Origin: Globomyces pollinis-pini | Taxonomy: Eukaryota; Chytridiomycota; Chytridiomycetes; Rhizophydiales; Globomycetaceae | Reading direction: 5' to 3' | Assembly: GCA_025399215.1 (NCBI GenBank) | Contig: MU621153.1 | Location: forward strand, 1-64,000 | DNA length: 64,000 bases | Part shown: positions 45,780-58,200 of the stretch, piece by piece | Position numbering within the stretch: the first letter of the stretch is position 1 | How the letters are laid out: each line of letters begins with the position of its first letter | Position numbers and translations under genes: made by a program | Notes under the pieces: model-generated | The model's input: only the letters and a program-made list of their open reading frames with translations | Told to the model about the DNA's origin: nothing | The model's database searches: none

Positions 45780-48149
45780 ATGACTTCAACCAAAAGAAAA
45801 AGGAAATTGGATGTTAAAGAAAAACTATTAAGAACCTATACCTTAAAAAACAACAATATAAAAACTAAGGAAATCATATCTGATGAACAATCTAACACTC
45901 TGGATGAAAATATAAAAACTACTACACAACTTGATGATACAAATGATATCAAAACGGATACATCCCAACCTTTAGATGGATCAAGCAATCTTGGATTACC
46001 TTCTTGGTTGGCAAATCCTACATACATTTCACCATTATTCGTAAAATCAAATGATAATGATATCACTCAAAACTCTTTCATGTTATCAAAACACTTAATT
46101 ACAAAGTTACAAGCCTTAAACTACACACATTGGTTCCCTATTCAACAATCATTACTATCAAAATTGTTTTCTGCGCGTTTCTTTACTCGTTCTTGTCAAG
46201 GTGACTTGTGCGTCTCCGCTCCTACTGGTATACAATCGGTATCTTATTTATATTAGGTTCTGGAAAAACTCTGGCATATGCTGTGCCAATTGTCGAATCA
46301 TTACTCAACAGAATAATTCCTCAAATTCGTGCCTTAATAATTTTACCGTATTGAACTCTATGAATAACTTATTTTGTAGTACTAGAGAATTAGCATTCCA
46401 AGTTAAAAATACCTTTGACCTTCTAACGTCTTCCTCAAACCTACAAATTGGGTTAACGGTTGGATCAGGTTCTTTTACACAAGAACAACAGTCGTTGGTT
46501 CATGAGTTGGGATACAGTAAAATTGATATTTTAATCACAACTCCTGGTCGGTTAATTGATCATATTAATTCAACAAACGGTAATACTTTCTTGTAAATAA
46601 TACTAGGATTCAACTTGACAAACGTGAAATTTCTTGTATTAGAGTAAGAATCTTTGTTTTTAATAGTTTAGTGAAGCTGATCGATTATTAAATCAGCACT
46701 ATCAAGGCTGGCTAGATACATTGTACAAAGCAATGACACCCACTCATCAAATCAACAAAACAAATTCCATGTTGCCAGTTGGATTGCAAACTGAATTACA
46801 ACTGGTAACCCATAAAACTCAAAAATTGTTGTTTTCTGCTACTCTAACAAGGTAATGAATCCTTTAAAAAAATCGTTTTAATACACCATCAAACACTTTA
46901 TGAAAATGGTTTACTAACTGTGAATAGAAATCCTGAAAAAATAGCATCATTGAAATTAGAGCATCCAACATATATTACAGTGTCTTCCAATTTGATTCCT
47001 GATCAAGTGAATCAAATAGAAATGGAATCATATGCTCGATATACCATTCCATCGACATTATTAGAACTACGAATGGTAGTGAGTTCTATCGAAGACAAAC
47101 CATTGGTTCTCTTGAATCTCTTGTTGAGTAAACAATTAAAAGGTGTACTTGTTTTTGTGAAATCCGTTCAATCTAGTTATCGATTATCCTTACTTATCAA
47201 CCATTGTTTTAAATTGATTATGGGTGATAAACAATATCAATCATTAGGATATCAATGTAAAAGTCAATCACTCACTTCGGATTTATCCACTTCTCAACGT
47301 AAAAAAGTATTGAATGATTTCAAGAATAATGAATTGCAAGTATTGGTATGTTCGGATATGATGGCTCGTGGAATGGACATTGGTAAATGATAGAATTTTA
47401 TTTATTTACATTAGATTCTGTTAGTACTGTTATCAATTATGATATTCCAACCAACTTGGTAACATATATCCATCGTATTGGTCGAACTGCACGGTAATGA
47501 CCAGATGATTAACAATAGTGCTGGTCAATCTGGAACAGCCATCAGTTTATTGGAATCCAAACAAGTTAAATGGTTCAAGGAAACGATGAGATCGAATGAA
47601 GTTCAACGGATACGAGCAGATAATTTCAAAAAATCTGTAGTGAAAAAGGTGGAATTGAATAAACTGGTTGGGTTTTATCGGGATGGATTGGCAGCGTTGG
47701 AGAAAGATGTTGGTCGAACTTCCAAATTGGAGAGTGATAAGATGGATGTTGATAGTTCTTCTAGTTCCTCATCGTCAAGTTCTTCTGCTACTTCTAAATC
47801 TTCCAGTAGTTCTGATAGTTCTAGTTCATCAAGTTCTTCCGACAGTAGCTCTAGCTCATCCAGCAGTTCTAGTTCTTCTAGTTCTTCAGATAGTTCTAGC
47901 TCTTCTAATAGTTCTGTATCATCAACTTCCCCTGGTTTGAAAGCCACTACAACAACCAGCACCAGTTCAAGTTCTGATAGCAGTGATAGTACAACGACAC
48001 CGAATGAGGAAGCGACATTGTCGAATAGTGGAAGTAGTTTAAGTGATTCTGATTCCGAGATGCCCACCTCCCCAATATCCATTACACCCATAGTATGTTT
48101 TGAAAGTAGTTGGAATACACCTGGATGGACCAACTCGTTTGTTGTATAA
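45780..48149 (+). CDS. DBP6: DEAD-box RNA helicase, Dbp6/DDX51 family
   Basis: A nucleolar helicase of early 60S ribosome assembly. Motifs in order: Q-motif region [31 protein letters not shown] (motif I, joined across a 29-nt intron), [13 protein letters not shown] (Ia), [21 protein letters not shown] (motif II, joined across a ~29-nt intron), KLLFSATLT (III), [30 protein letters not shown], then [18 protein letters not shown] (VI, joined across a 25-nt intron). The PIQQ and LVHELG features fit Dbp6/DDX51. The N-terminal 100 residues are basic and polar. The C-terminus carries a ~150-residue tail that is mostly serine (47750-48060), which the usual family members lack in this position. The start at 45780 is the first ATG. 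It is followed after ~70 bp by DOT1 on the same strand. Confidence 0.92.
47750..48050 (+). repeat. Polyserine-encoding low-complexity tract
   Basis: Uninterrupted mix of TCT, TCA, AGT and AGC serine codons with scattered Asp and Thr inside the helicase gene. Because serine codons read on the other strand give Glu/Leu/Asp codons, an unbroken antisense frame (47675-48211) appears here. Varied codons show that the protein, not only the DNA, is being kept repetitive. Confidence 0.8.
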
Positions 48150-48217
48150 TATAAATTCAATGGGCATAAAATTTTTACATTACTTTTCAAACGACAAAGA
48201 GTAACCATCAATTGGTG

Positions 48218-50854
48218 ATGTTACCAAACACAAACAGATACGTTTATTTACCTGTTCATCTTCCTTACTTACCATCCAAACGACAACCCAATAAAAAACC
48301 ACAAAAATCAACTCCAAATATTCAAGATTTATTAAAGAAAAGATTATTACATCAAAATACAGATTTAAATGATAAATCTATTCATATGAATGATTTTAAA
48401 GATGATTCAAGTAAAATTAAAATAGAGGTTCATGATAAACAATTGGATGGAAATTCAAAATCAGAAACGAATCAAACTACAAGTAAATCAGAAGGAAATC
48501 AAACAAGTAAATTAGAAGGGAATCAAACAAATAAATCAGAAGGGAAGCAAACTAGTCATACAACAAAATCATCAAGTGATATTAAACAATCTAATGATAC
48601 ATTAAAAAAATCAATTCCAACATTAGAATCAGAAAAAATCAAGGATAAACAATCAGATAAATCTATAGATTTAGCTAAAAAATTATTTGATGAAGTAGAT
48701 ACTAATTTAAAATCAAACGTTAAAAATGAAAAGATACTACATCAAAATAGTCAAGAAAAGAAAGTTGATAAATCAAATGATATTGAAATCAATCGTAAAT
48801 TGGATATAGATACTCGAAAAAATGAAAAATCAACACCAGAATCATTGAAACGAATGGAACGATTAAATAAAATAATGGAACAATCAAAATTATCAAAATC
48901 TAATGATGATGATAAAAAAGTGTCTTCAAAACCAATGAAATCGTTACAAGATATGTTAAAGTTTGAATCCATACCATTGTTGGCAAAAAAGAAGGAAACA
49001 CAGTTGCCTTTGAAAGGTAGTCCATCACGAAACGTTTTAGACAAAAATCGGAAGGAGGTTGGTAAAGAACGTGATCGGGATCCTCATCGTAAAGAGTACG
49101 ATAAAGAAAGTGTAGGTCGTGATAGAGAGGTATCAAAAGGATCTAGTCGAGAACGAGACAGAGACTCTTTTGGTGGATCTAGTCGAGAACGAGACAGAGA
49201 CCGAGACTCTTTGGGTGGTTCTGGCCGGGAACGAGATCGAGATTCTTTTGGTGGATCTTCAAGAGAACGCGATCGTTCTAAAGATAGAATATCACAATCT
49301 GAAGGGGAACGATCAAAACCAACTTCAGATTCGAAACCAGATAGTTCAAAATTACATCCACTATTAGCAAATCCGAAACGATCATTTTCTGTATCTACAT
49401 CCGATTCTGTAGCACCGAAACGATTGAAACCATTAAAGGATGGTCGATATATCTCCTCTCATTCTACTCGTGATGGTATTGAAGCTTTGACTTTGATTTT
49501 GGAAAACAAGAGTGATTATGTTCCAAGTAAGTGTTTTGGTTGCTTATTTTTTGTTTAGTGGGTGAACCAAGTGGGTCGGAAGAGTTTGAAAAGATTGTGT
49601 TGGAGTTTCCTGGTAAGAATGCCCAAGAAACGTAAGTACATATTTCATCACTATTGTTATGATGAAAGTTGAAACATCCTTTGATTTGATTCTATTATTG
49701 ATTCTTATAGGTTTCCGTTGGCCGTACCAAAAGGCGATAATTATAATCCACTAAGAGATCTTTATACTACCGTACAAATGATAGCATCACATTGTATCCC
49801 AGCCGAAATTGCCGCCAATACTGTTGGAGACGATAAACGTGGAATACTACGAAACATTATCAAAGCCTGTCATTTGAATAACATTGATGATCTCATTGAA
49901 GGGATCAGTCAATTCAATGATGTGTTGCGAGAATTGAAATTGGATGGTGGATTTGAGAACGATCAAATTAGTGGTCCACCCGGAACGTTTGATTTAATAC
50001 AACATATTTTGGAACAGGTTTGTAGTTGAACGTTTTAATGAAAGGCATATTCTCGATCTGTTGCGCCAATGTCACATCTCCTTAATCAATACGAAGGTAT
50101 GTTATTTTATTAAAAATTTTACTAATATCGTTAGGATTTTCTAATAACGTTTATGGTGAAATAACACATTCGTTTGTACATCAAATTATAACTCAAGCGG
50201 ATATCCAATCAGATTGTATTTTTCTTGATTTAGGTTCTGGAATTGGGAATGTAGTTTTACAAGTTGCAGCAGAATGTTTATGTGAATGTTATGGTATTGA
50301 AATTATGGAAACTCCTAGTTCATTGGCTAAGCGTCAACGATCCGAATTTCTATCTAGGATGAGGTATTTGGAATAATGTTTTTTATATTATTAGGTACTA
50401 CTCAAAACCATGTGGTCGAGTGTATTTAAAACAAGGTATGATCAAATTTATTTATTGTTTTTAGGTGATTTCTTGGAAGATGCCTCGATTAGTGATATTA
50501 TATCGAAAGCAGATGTTATCTTTGTCAACAAGTATAAATTGATAATGATATTTATTTACTTAGTTACGCATTTGATGGAGAATTGAATCAAGGAATATTA
50601 GCAAAGTTCTTGGATTTAAAAGAATCAGCACGAGTTGTATCCCTTCGATCCTTTATTGCCGGAGGAGGTAGACAAACTCTTCGAAGGATCAATGCTATAG
50701 AATCCATCTTTACTGTCAAAGAAGTAAAATTGATAAGAGTATGTTAATTGATTAGTATATATTTCCTCGAGATTCATGTAGTTGGATGAGTGAAGGCGGG
50801 ACTTATTATATATCTACAGTAGATCGAACCCAACTATCCAATATTTCAATATAA
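48218..50854 (+). CDS. DOT1: Dot1 histone H3-Lys79 methyltransferase
   Basis: The N-terminal ~430 residues are disordered, Lys/Ser/Asp-rich, with two repeat arrays: NQT-x-K-x-EG units (48470-48555) and SSRERDRDSFGG-type units (49138-49275). The catalytic domain follows through exons of 30-80-nt spacing: TFPLAVPKGDNYNPLRDLY, NNVYGEITHSFVHQIITQAD, FLDLGSGIGNVVLQVAAE (AdoMet motif I), CYGIEIMETPSSLAK, GDFLED, the catalytic loop NNYAFDGELNQ, and SLRSFIAGG. It ends GGTYYISTVDRTQLSN. All Dot1 signature motifs are kept, so it is likely active. The repetitive basic N-terminus could aid nucleosome binding. Introns: 33 nt at ~49528, one of about 80 nt at ~49632, and several near 30 nt downstream. Confidence 0.93.
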
Positions 50855-50905
50855 TTTATTGTTGTAAAGTTTTTTCCAATCGTGTACGGTAATTTATCGT
50901 AACCA

Positions 50906-50962
50906 ACTACCACACATTCAACATGCACTACTACCACACATCCATCCACTACTACCACACAT
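50906..50962. repeat. Imperfect tandem repeat of actaccacacat
   Basis: The 12-mer occurs at 50906-50917, 50930-50941 and 50951-50962, followed by an ACT microsatellite. It lies in the 260-bp spacer between DOT1 and the MATE gene. Confidence 0.75.
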
Positions 50963-51117
50963 TCAACAACTACTACTACTGATACTCTACTAGTTTATTC
51001 AAATTTCTTTCTTTTTGGTCAATGTTTCCAAATCGTTTCATTTACGTTACAATCTCGTACAAAACACCAAATTAGGAAAGCCTCCCAAGATAAATCCGAC
51101 TCATAAAAGATGGACAG

Positions 51118-52716
51118 ATGAAAGTCCTTTCTAAAAAAAAAAAAAAATCAATGGCTGGTGAAAGTACACCTTTGTTGATTGGATCAGATCGATTAGATTC
51201 TAGTCGTGATGAAGTTCAAGATTCTTATTTAACTGAAGCAAAAGTATTAGGTATATTCTATATGGTTTTCATGGTTAGTTACTAGAGCTTGGCCAGTATC
51301 TGCTGCTAATTTATTACAATATTCTATAAATGCTGCTTCCTTATTCTCTTTGGGTCATATGAGTACTAAATATTTAGCTGCTGCTGCCTTGGGAACAATG
51401 TTATGTAATGTAACTGGGTATGTCTAATAGTATTAATATTTGTAGAAATGGTGTTGCTTCTGGATTAACTTCTGCTTTGGATACCTTATGTTCACAAGCA
51501 TTCACTGCAAGTGATGATATTCATGCTGTTGGGAAATTATTACAACGTGGAATTATTGTCATGTTCATCTTTTGTATTCCAATCTCTTTATTTTGGTCTG
51601 ATACAAAACCTTTCTTTGTTACTCTTGGACAAGATCCTGAAATTTCTAGCTTGGCTGCTGAATTTTTGAGATGTATGATTCCTGGTTTATTTCCTTCATT
51701 TGTGAATGAATGTTTACGAAAATACCTTCAAGCTCAAGGAATCATGAAACCTGGAATGTATATCAATATTGTTGGACTTTTGATTACTATCTTTTTACAA
51801 TGGTTATTAGTTTTTTCATCATATTCCATTGGATTCATTGGTGCTCCCATTGCTACAAGTATCACCTATATCTGTGTCACGATATTAAGCGTGTTATATA
51901 TCGCATTTATTGAAGGAAACGCTTGTTGGGGTGGTTGGAGTTGGAAAGAAGCTTTACAAATTCAAGGATGTTGGGAAATCATAAAGTTGGGTATTCCTGG
52001 TGTCTTTATGATATGCTCTGAATGGGGTGCTTTTGAAATCATGGGATTGGCTGGTAAGTCGGAAATTGTATTAATTATTTTTAGCTGGATTGTTAGGTGC
52101 TGAATATTTGGCTTCTCAAACAATTGTCTTGAATATTTGTAGTTTATCCTTTAATGTTCCACTTGGATTGTCTGTTGCAACTTCGACTAGAGTTGGAAAC
52201 AAACTAGGTGCTAATTTACCACAAACAGCAAAACATGTTGCTAAAACTGCTTTTATGTGTGCACTTGGTACAGCTACTATTCATGCAACCATTCTTGTGG
52301 GTTTTAGACACTATCTTGGATATGTATTTACATCTGATCCAGTCTTGATTTCGATTGTTGCTGATGTATTACCTTTAGCTGGACTTTATCAATTCAGTGA
52401 ACACTGTGGTGCAGTTGGAGGAGGTGTGATTCGAGGTTGTGCTTTACAACGATATGGTGCACCAATTACATTATCCGGGTATTACATTCTTGGATTACCA
52501 TTTGGTCTCTATTTATCATTTTATCAAGGTATGGACTTGGTAGGAGTTTGGATTGGTCTCACCTTTGGTCTCATGTTTGTATCCACTTGTTATTTGACTA
52601 TTGTTTATCGATTGGACTGGAAAAATCAAGCTGAATTGGCTGTTTCTCGTATTTTACAAGATAGTGGGTTGGAATCTGAAACGACTTCTTTAATATCTGG
52701 TGAAGAACAAGCTTAA
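51118..52716 (+). CDS. MATE-family (multidrug and toxin extrusion) transporter
   Basis: A cation-coupled exporter of the MatE superfamily with about twelve helices in two bundles. Visible: RAWPVSAANLLQYSINAASL with SLGHMSTKYLAAAALGTML, NGVASGLTSALDTLCSQAF (the conserved G-x-x-x-A-L-D-T-x-x-x-Q-A motif), GIMKPGMYINIVGLLITIFL, ASQTIVLNICSLSFNVPLGL with SVATSTRVGNKLGA, GAVGGGVIRGCALQRYGAPI. N-terminal TPLLIG and C-terminal TTSLISGEEQA look like dileucine-type sorting signals, so a vacuolar location is possible. Three introns of about 28-35 nt are in place near 51250, 51419 and 52055. Two in-frame ATGs, 51118 and 51151, are separated by a poly-A run that codes five lysines; the second is the more typical start. 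Confidence 0.94.
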
Positions 52717-53110
52717 TAAATATAGATTATCGTATTTAATCCCATTCAACTTATTTTGAGGTAGATAGCCTGTATTGAATATGTTTTCAGGTAGTCTAAA
52801 ACGAATTTCGTAACGAATACAAACACTTTACATTGTTTAATCGACTATAGTCTCTAAAATTACGTAACAATCACCACTAGCACTTTAAATGTATTTAAAA
52901 TTGAAGTATATCCTATGAAATTGTGGTGAAGTACAAGTCTAATTACTCGCATAGTCATTTATTCTAGGATATACTGGTCTTTTATTCTACGATATACTGC
53001 TAGTTTACTAGAAATGAGACTTGTTTGCGGTTAAATATATAAGATAGTTGTTTGTCTGTGTACTATTTGAACACGTCGCGTTAGTGCCAAGATAACCTTA
53101 TCTCCCACAT
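52717..53110. other. AT-rich intergenic stretch, nothing recognised
   Basis: Downstream of the MATE gene. A short near-duplicate (ttattctaggatatactggt / ttattctacgatatactgct) lies at about 52961-53000. No gene seen. Confidence 0.45.
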
Positions 53111-53822
53111 GATGCAGTTTGATATTCAACAACAACACAAAAACACCTTCCAAAAAAATATTGATGCTGAACTCAAGTGTAAATCGGGAATGGTTGTTGA
53201 AAAGAATTGGTTAACGGTAATGAAGGTAAGGTATTCATGAATATCGTCAAATCATTGAATTGTATTAATGAAGTGCTCAATTCATACTTTAGCACAGAAA
53301 CTAAAGAGTACTACAGTAGTATGTAGATGACCCCCACCTAAAAAGCATGAAAAACTGCCGTTTCTTTATCAGCTGGTAGATCTATTTCAGAAGAACATTC
53401 TCTTTCTAATGTGATAGATACTATATGCTTTGAAAGTTTTCCCAATTAGACATACAATTTTTGATAAGCAATTTCTACGTTCTTTCCTGTGGAAAGTGAA
53501 ATGTCTACCATTCAACTTGCCAATCAAGTCTGTTCTACAAGGGATATTTCTTACCGTAACTGCAAGGACCATGGGATATTGTAGTGATGATACTTCATTG
53601 TTTTGTGAGGACTTTGATGAGTTACTTCAGTCGAAACTCGGTCTTCATTGTTATAAATAATGAGTTTGAATTTTTGGAGTTTTTCTGAGTTATAACGGAA
53701 TGTATCATGTGAACTTGGATCAAATAGAATATGAAGTGATTCAAAATAACGGGCATGAATTTACATCAGAAATACTTGATGTTATCAGCTATTTGTATGA
53801 GAGAATTCAAATCAAGTCTTAA
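53111..53822 (+). pseudogene. Unresolved gene or gene remnant
   Basis: Several short coding-like frames follow one another: MMQFDIQQQHKNTFQKNID (53111-53240), IRHTIFDKQFLRSFLWKVK to SKLGLHCYK (53430-53660), and MYHVNLDQIEYEVIQNNGHE (53702-53821). Their amino-acid make-up looks real, yet I cannot join them in one frame with GT...AG introns. Either the model needs introns I could not place or the gene is decayed. No family recognised. Confidence 0.25.
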
Positions 53823-54013
53823 ACACCAGGAACACGGTACACTGATTTAAAGAATGATAAACCCTAGTCCACCTATTACTTCTTCATATTTGATATTTAT
53901 CCGTGTACAAATCTTAAATTCATTTTTCGATATTTAATGATTCGACATTGTTAATTGTTGTTTAATCGCGTAGAATATTATGAATTACGCGTTGAAGATT
54001 TTTATTCCTTTTT

Positions 54014-55017
54014 ATGAATTTCTTTGCAGCCATCATTGCTCTGCCTTGCTTTATCTTAATCTTCAGCTTTGAAACGTATTTGGTCTTCAAGAATGGAATT
54101 CGTAAGGGTTCTTATGCAATTCAAGTCAAAGCTCTCTATGTGGTTTCTTTTATACAAATGGTATCTTGTTTCTTTTGGTTCTTTGGTTTTGCCCTTGGTA
54201 AATTGGATAATATCTTCTCGGAAGGAGAATCAGAAGGAGAATCTATCAATTGTATTGGATTGGTTGGGGCTGAAATTTGCTTATCTATCTTTCAATGTAT
54301 CATGTCTTCTTTGGCATTATACAATACTATTCTATTGTATCATATTCAACCAAAAGCGTGTATGATCCTATCTTATATTCACTCTTTTAGCGAAAATCAG
54401 ATCTGGGTTTACTACAACATCCAAAATCTTTTTTGGATGCGTTGTGTTTTGTTTATCAGTTTATACTGTACTTTGCTGGACTACAGCCCAACAACGTCGT
54501 TGTCCATTGGCCAAACCTTATATTTTCCCGCAGTTCTATCACATCTTTTATCCAGTTTTCTTGATTATTGATTCCATCTGTTGGGGTTATAGTTACATCC
54601 AATTTCGTAAATTGAAAGCCGAGTTATTGGCTGCCGGTAAAGAAATTCAATCAGGCCCTCGTGAAATGGATAGTAAATTGGAAGCGACTCTCAAACTTCA
54701 TGGGTTCCAACTTCAAGCAACTTTGATTTCGTCCGCAATTGCTGTGGTTATTTTTATTTTTCAATTCAATTTGAACATTAAGATCCTACGTCAAGTAGCA
54801 TGTATGTTTTGTTTTGCAATGTATTTGGTACGTGATATTGTTTTGATTTTAGGGTTATGCAGCACGTCGTTTACCAGTGATGATTATTCATACCAAAACG
54901 AATGTTAGTGAATTCTGGGCTAAATTCTTGCCTGTTTCTTCAACAAAGAGTCAAACACAATCATCAGGTGTGGACACTAAGGTTTCTGCAATGCAAACCA
55001 AATCGATTAAGCAATGA
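54014..55017 (+). CDS. Multi-spanning membrane protein, GPCR-like layout
   Basis: Exons 54014-54359, 54391-54827 and 54853-55017 (introns 31 and 25 nt) give ~315 residues. Hydrophobic helices: AIIALPCFILIFSFETYLVF, ALYVVSFIQMVSCFFWFFGF, AEICLSIFQCIMSSLALYNT, IFFGCVVFCLSVYTVLCWTT, FYHIFYPVFLIIDSICWGY, TLISSAIAVVIFIFQFNL and MFCFAMYLGYAARRL, i.e. about seven. A polar C-terminal tail follows (STKSQTQSSGVDTKVS). The count and layout fit a seven-helix receptor-like protein, but I see no family motif. Functional assignment is not justified. The 31-nt intron is supported because it restores the frame into KASKIRSGFTTTSK. Confidence 0.7.
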
Positions 55018-55216
55018 TTTTTTAATAAAAAGTATTGGAATCCAGCTTTAGTTTTGTTACTAACTCCTGAACGCGTTTCTATCACCATTTGAACTGTAGC
55101 GCTATTCATTCAGTATCATTCTATAACGTTCCCGAGTTACTGTCGTAAATCCCATGAGTTTCCATTGTCGGTTTAATTGGATTGGAAAAGTTTATAATTT
55201 TTTTTCACAGAAGAGA

Positions 55217-58200
55217 ATGGTATCAGAGACCAGAGACAATTCCAATCATATTCAAATAAACGAGGAATCAATCGGTAACGGAACCAAGTTAATTTGTTAG
55301 ACAATATTATCGGATTGTTCTTGTCCTTAAATAAGGACTTCGATCGAGTTTATCGTAATTCAATCTTACAAAAACTCAAAAGATACTACAAGCAAGATAC
55401 ACTACTATGGGAAAAGATTCAAGTAGCTTTTGGGGATATTACCAGATCCGTCACTGTCTTGACTGAATTTGAATGGAATCAATTCAACATTGTTTTATCA
55501 TTATTTTTGGATTGGAACCAAGGAATTCATATAGTAGAATCTCACTATCAGTTTTGTTTAGCAATATTTTTGAATCAAATTAAACATTGGATTGAAAAAT
55601 CAAATCAATCCAATACAAAAACAATAGACTTTATCATTGAAAATCATAATTTAAACCAAAAAGAATTTCTTTTGTTACTGAAAACACTTGTATCATTCTT
55701 GTTGAAATGTAAAAATCCTCTTGAGGAAAAGCTAGCAGAGAAGAATGTAGGAATTGAAAATTACAACTTGTTACGGTTTTGTCTAGTTCTATTGGATTCA
55801 AAACTGGATATGCAGATAAGATTGTTGGCAAGGTATATTGTATTTGTTAACATCGTAGTATCTTGGTTGCCACCCTAATCTCATTTCACATGAATCAATC
55901 GATATTTTATACTTTAGATTTATTATTAGAGAAAAATAATCCAGATAATACTTTAGATTTAGAGGATGATAATAATTTAATCATGGCTCATACCAGAAAT
56001 AATCCGGAGTCTTGTATCTTAATTATTGGTGGACTGTTGCAATGTAACCCAATCACTCTAGTGCAATCATTAAATTCAAACAAGTATCTATTCAAAATTT
56101 AAACTCATCTTAGTGGTGTCACATCTCATGGTATGTTATTGGTTTTCGATTCAATCAATAATTTGATGAATAATCATGCCGAAACTCAAATTCAATCATT
56201 TGCAATTCAAGTAAATTTATTGTCAATGATTTACTTTAGGCACTTTCAAGGTGGTTTCAAATTGTGAAAGATGGTTCCATTGAACTTTTAACCATTTTAT
56301 CGAACAGTGATATCATTGAAAATACTCTAACGTTTATTATTGATAAATGGGAAGATTCAATTTTATCACAAAAGAGACTCAAAGAAATATTTGATCATAT
56401 AGTACTTTTGGTGCTGGTGAATCCAATATTTGATCAACAGTTATCTCGAATTTTGAAAGTTCTCTCTAAAGTAAATCCATTGAAAAAATCTAAATTCGAC
56501 TTATTATCTTACTTGTTACAAAAAGTTAAAGTACAACTCGTTTTGGACCATTACCCAAATATCATCCATATTTCTTTTGGAATGATTGAAAAATTCAGTA
56601 TAAATCTTTCAGTAATTGGTCTTTTGAATCAATTGATCAAAAATATGATAAAGGAAAAGTTACCACTGGATGCTATGTATCCATTAATTATCGAAGGTCT
56701 TGTTTCAGAGAGCGTAATTATCAGGAGATCTTTGTCGGAGAGGTATTTGTGTATGAATTACTAATTCACAAGACTATTACCTACAATGGCCAAAATATCT
56801 CCAGCTTCGTTCAATATTTTGGTTTCCCAAATTCAAGTTAAATCGTCAGTGTGGAAACTAGAGGCTTTACTATCAATATTTAGAGCCTCCAACACAGTGG
56901 GATTCGTACTAGAAATATCAAAAGATGAAGCTCAATTTAAATCGATTTTGAAATCTAGTATCACAGCCCCAAATTTAGTACTTCAATTGCACACTTTGCA
57001 TTATGTGACGGAATCAGTTAAATCCGTTACCCAAGTTTCTCAACAAGAGATTGAATTAGTAAAGCTTTTCTGGATTGCAAATCATAATTTGTTGGAGGCA
57101 GATACAAGGTCTCAAGCAATGTCTTTGATTGGGAGGTTTATGGAACGTATCAAAAGAAGTATTTACAAAGATATTAGAGACATTAACAATTTGGAAAAAA
57201 AGTTGCAAAAACTACCTGAACAAAAGGACAGCATTTTGATAGATATTGGTACCATTGAAACAGCAAAGTCTATTAAATTCAATTTTTTTGAGTGGGTATA
57301 CCAAGTCTCTTTGATTGGATTATTCCCTGGAGGAACATTCAAAAGAACAGTGGCAAGTATATCTTTACTATCAGTACATGCTGAAGTGGATCAATTACCT
57401 ATCGACAAAGCATTAACTAAATCATTTGCTTTGCTTGACATCAATGATTCCAAATACTTTCGAATTGTATTAGCACAAATAATGTACGGCAATAATCGTG
57501 ATAATATGTTGGAACTTTTAGAGCATTTCAAGTTTGGATCAATCCCAATGTTTGAATGCAAAACATTAGAATATGCCAAGTCTTTAGTGTCTTTATGTGC
57601 AAAATTGGTATTATCCTGTATTTTAGTTAACTCTTCTTTTAGTTTCCAAGTTTACGTGCCGCAGATTTAGATGCATGTGCTGCACTTTGTCGGTTTATTT
57701 ATATTCATTATGTTAAGGGGTTATCGTATCTTTTGTCTTTTGAATCTTCAACTGATATTTTAGACCCTACCAGTATTATTTTGATATTAAAATATTAGGA
57801 TGTTTTGTTGAGTCACTTTTGACTGTGTTAAAATCTCATTTAAACCAAGCAAAAGTTAGTATTATTGTTGCCTCAAAGTCATTTCCATTATACGGTGTTA
57901 TTGATTCTTTAGTGTAATTCTAACATGTTTTTAAAAATAGGAATGTTTTGGTTGAAGTTGATTTGGCCGATAATACTTTAGATATTGAAATGTGGAAGAA
58001 TTTATTAATTACAATTGCAGATCTGTGTATTGAATCCTGTGGTCTCTGCTCAAAAATCTGTGCAGATGCCTCTCCAGGTAAATTAAGATTTATTTAAATC
58101 TATTAGAGGGTAACTTACCTATGTCTGGTGAAGAAACTATAGTGGATAATAACTACCTTGCTCAAATTGTACTACGACATTGTTTTCGTACCATCAAAGA

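Noticed and set aside
47675..48211. 178-codon antisense reading frame rich in Glu and Leu
   Set aside because: It is the mirror of the polyserine tract of the helicase: serine codons read backwards give Glu, Asp and Leu codons. It has no independent feature.
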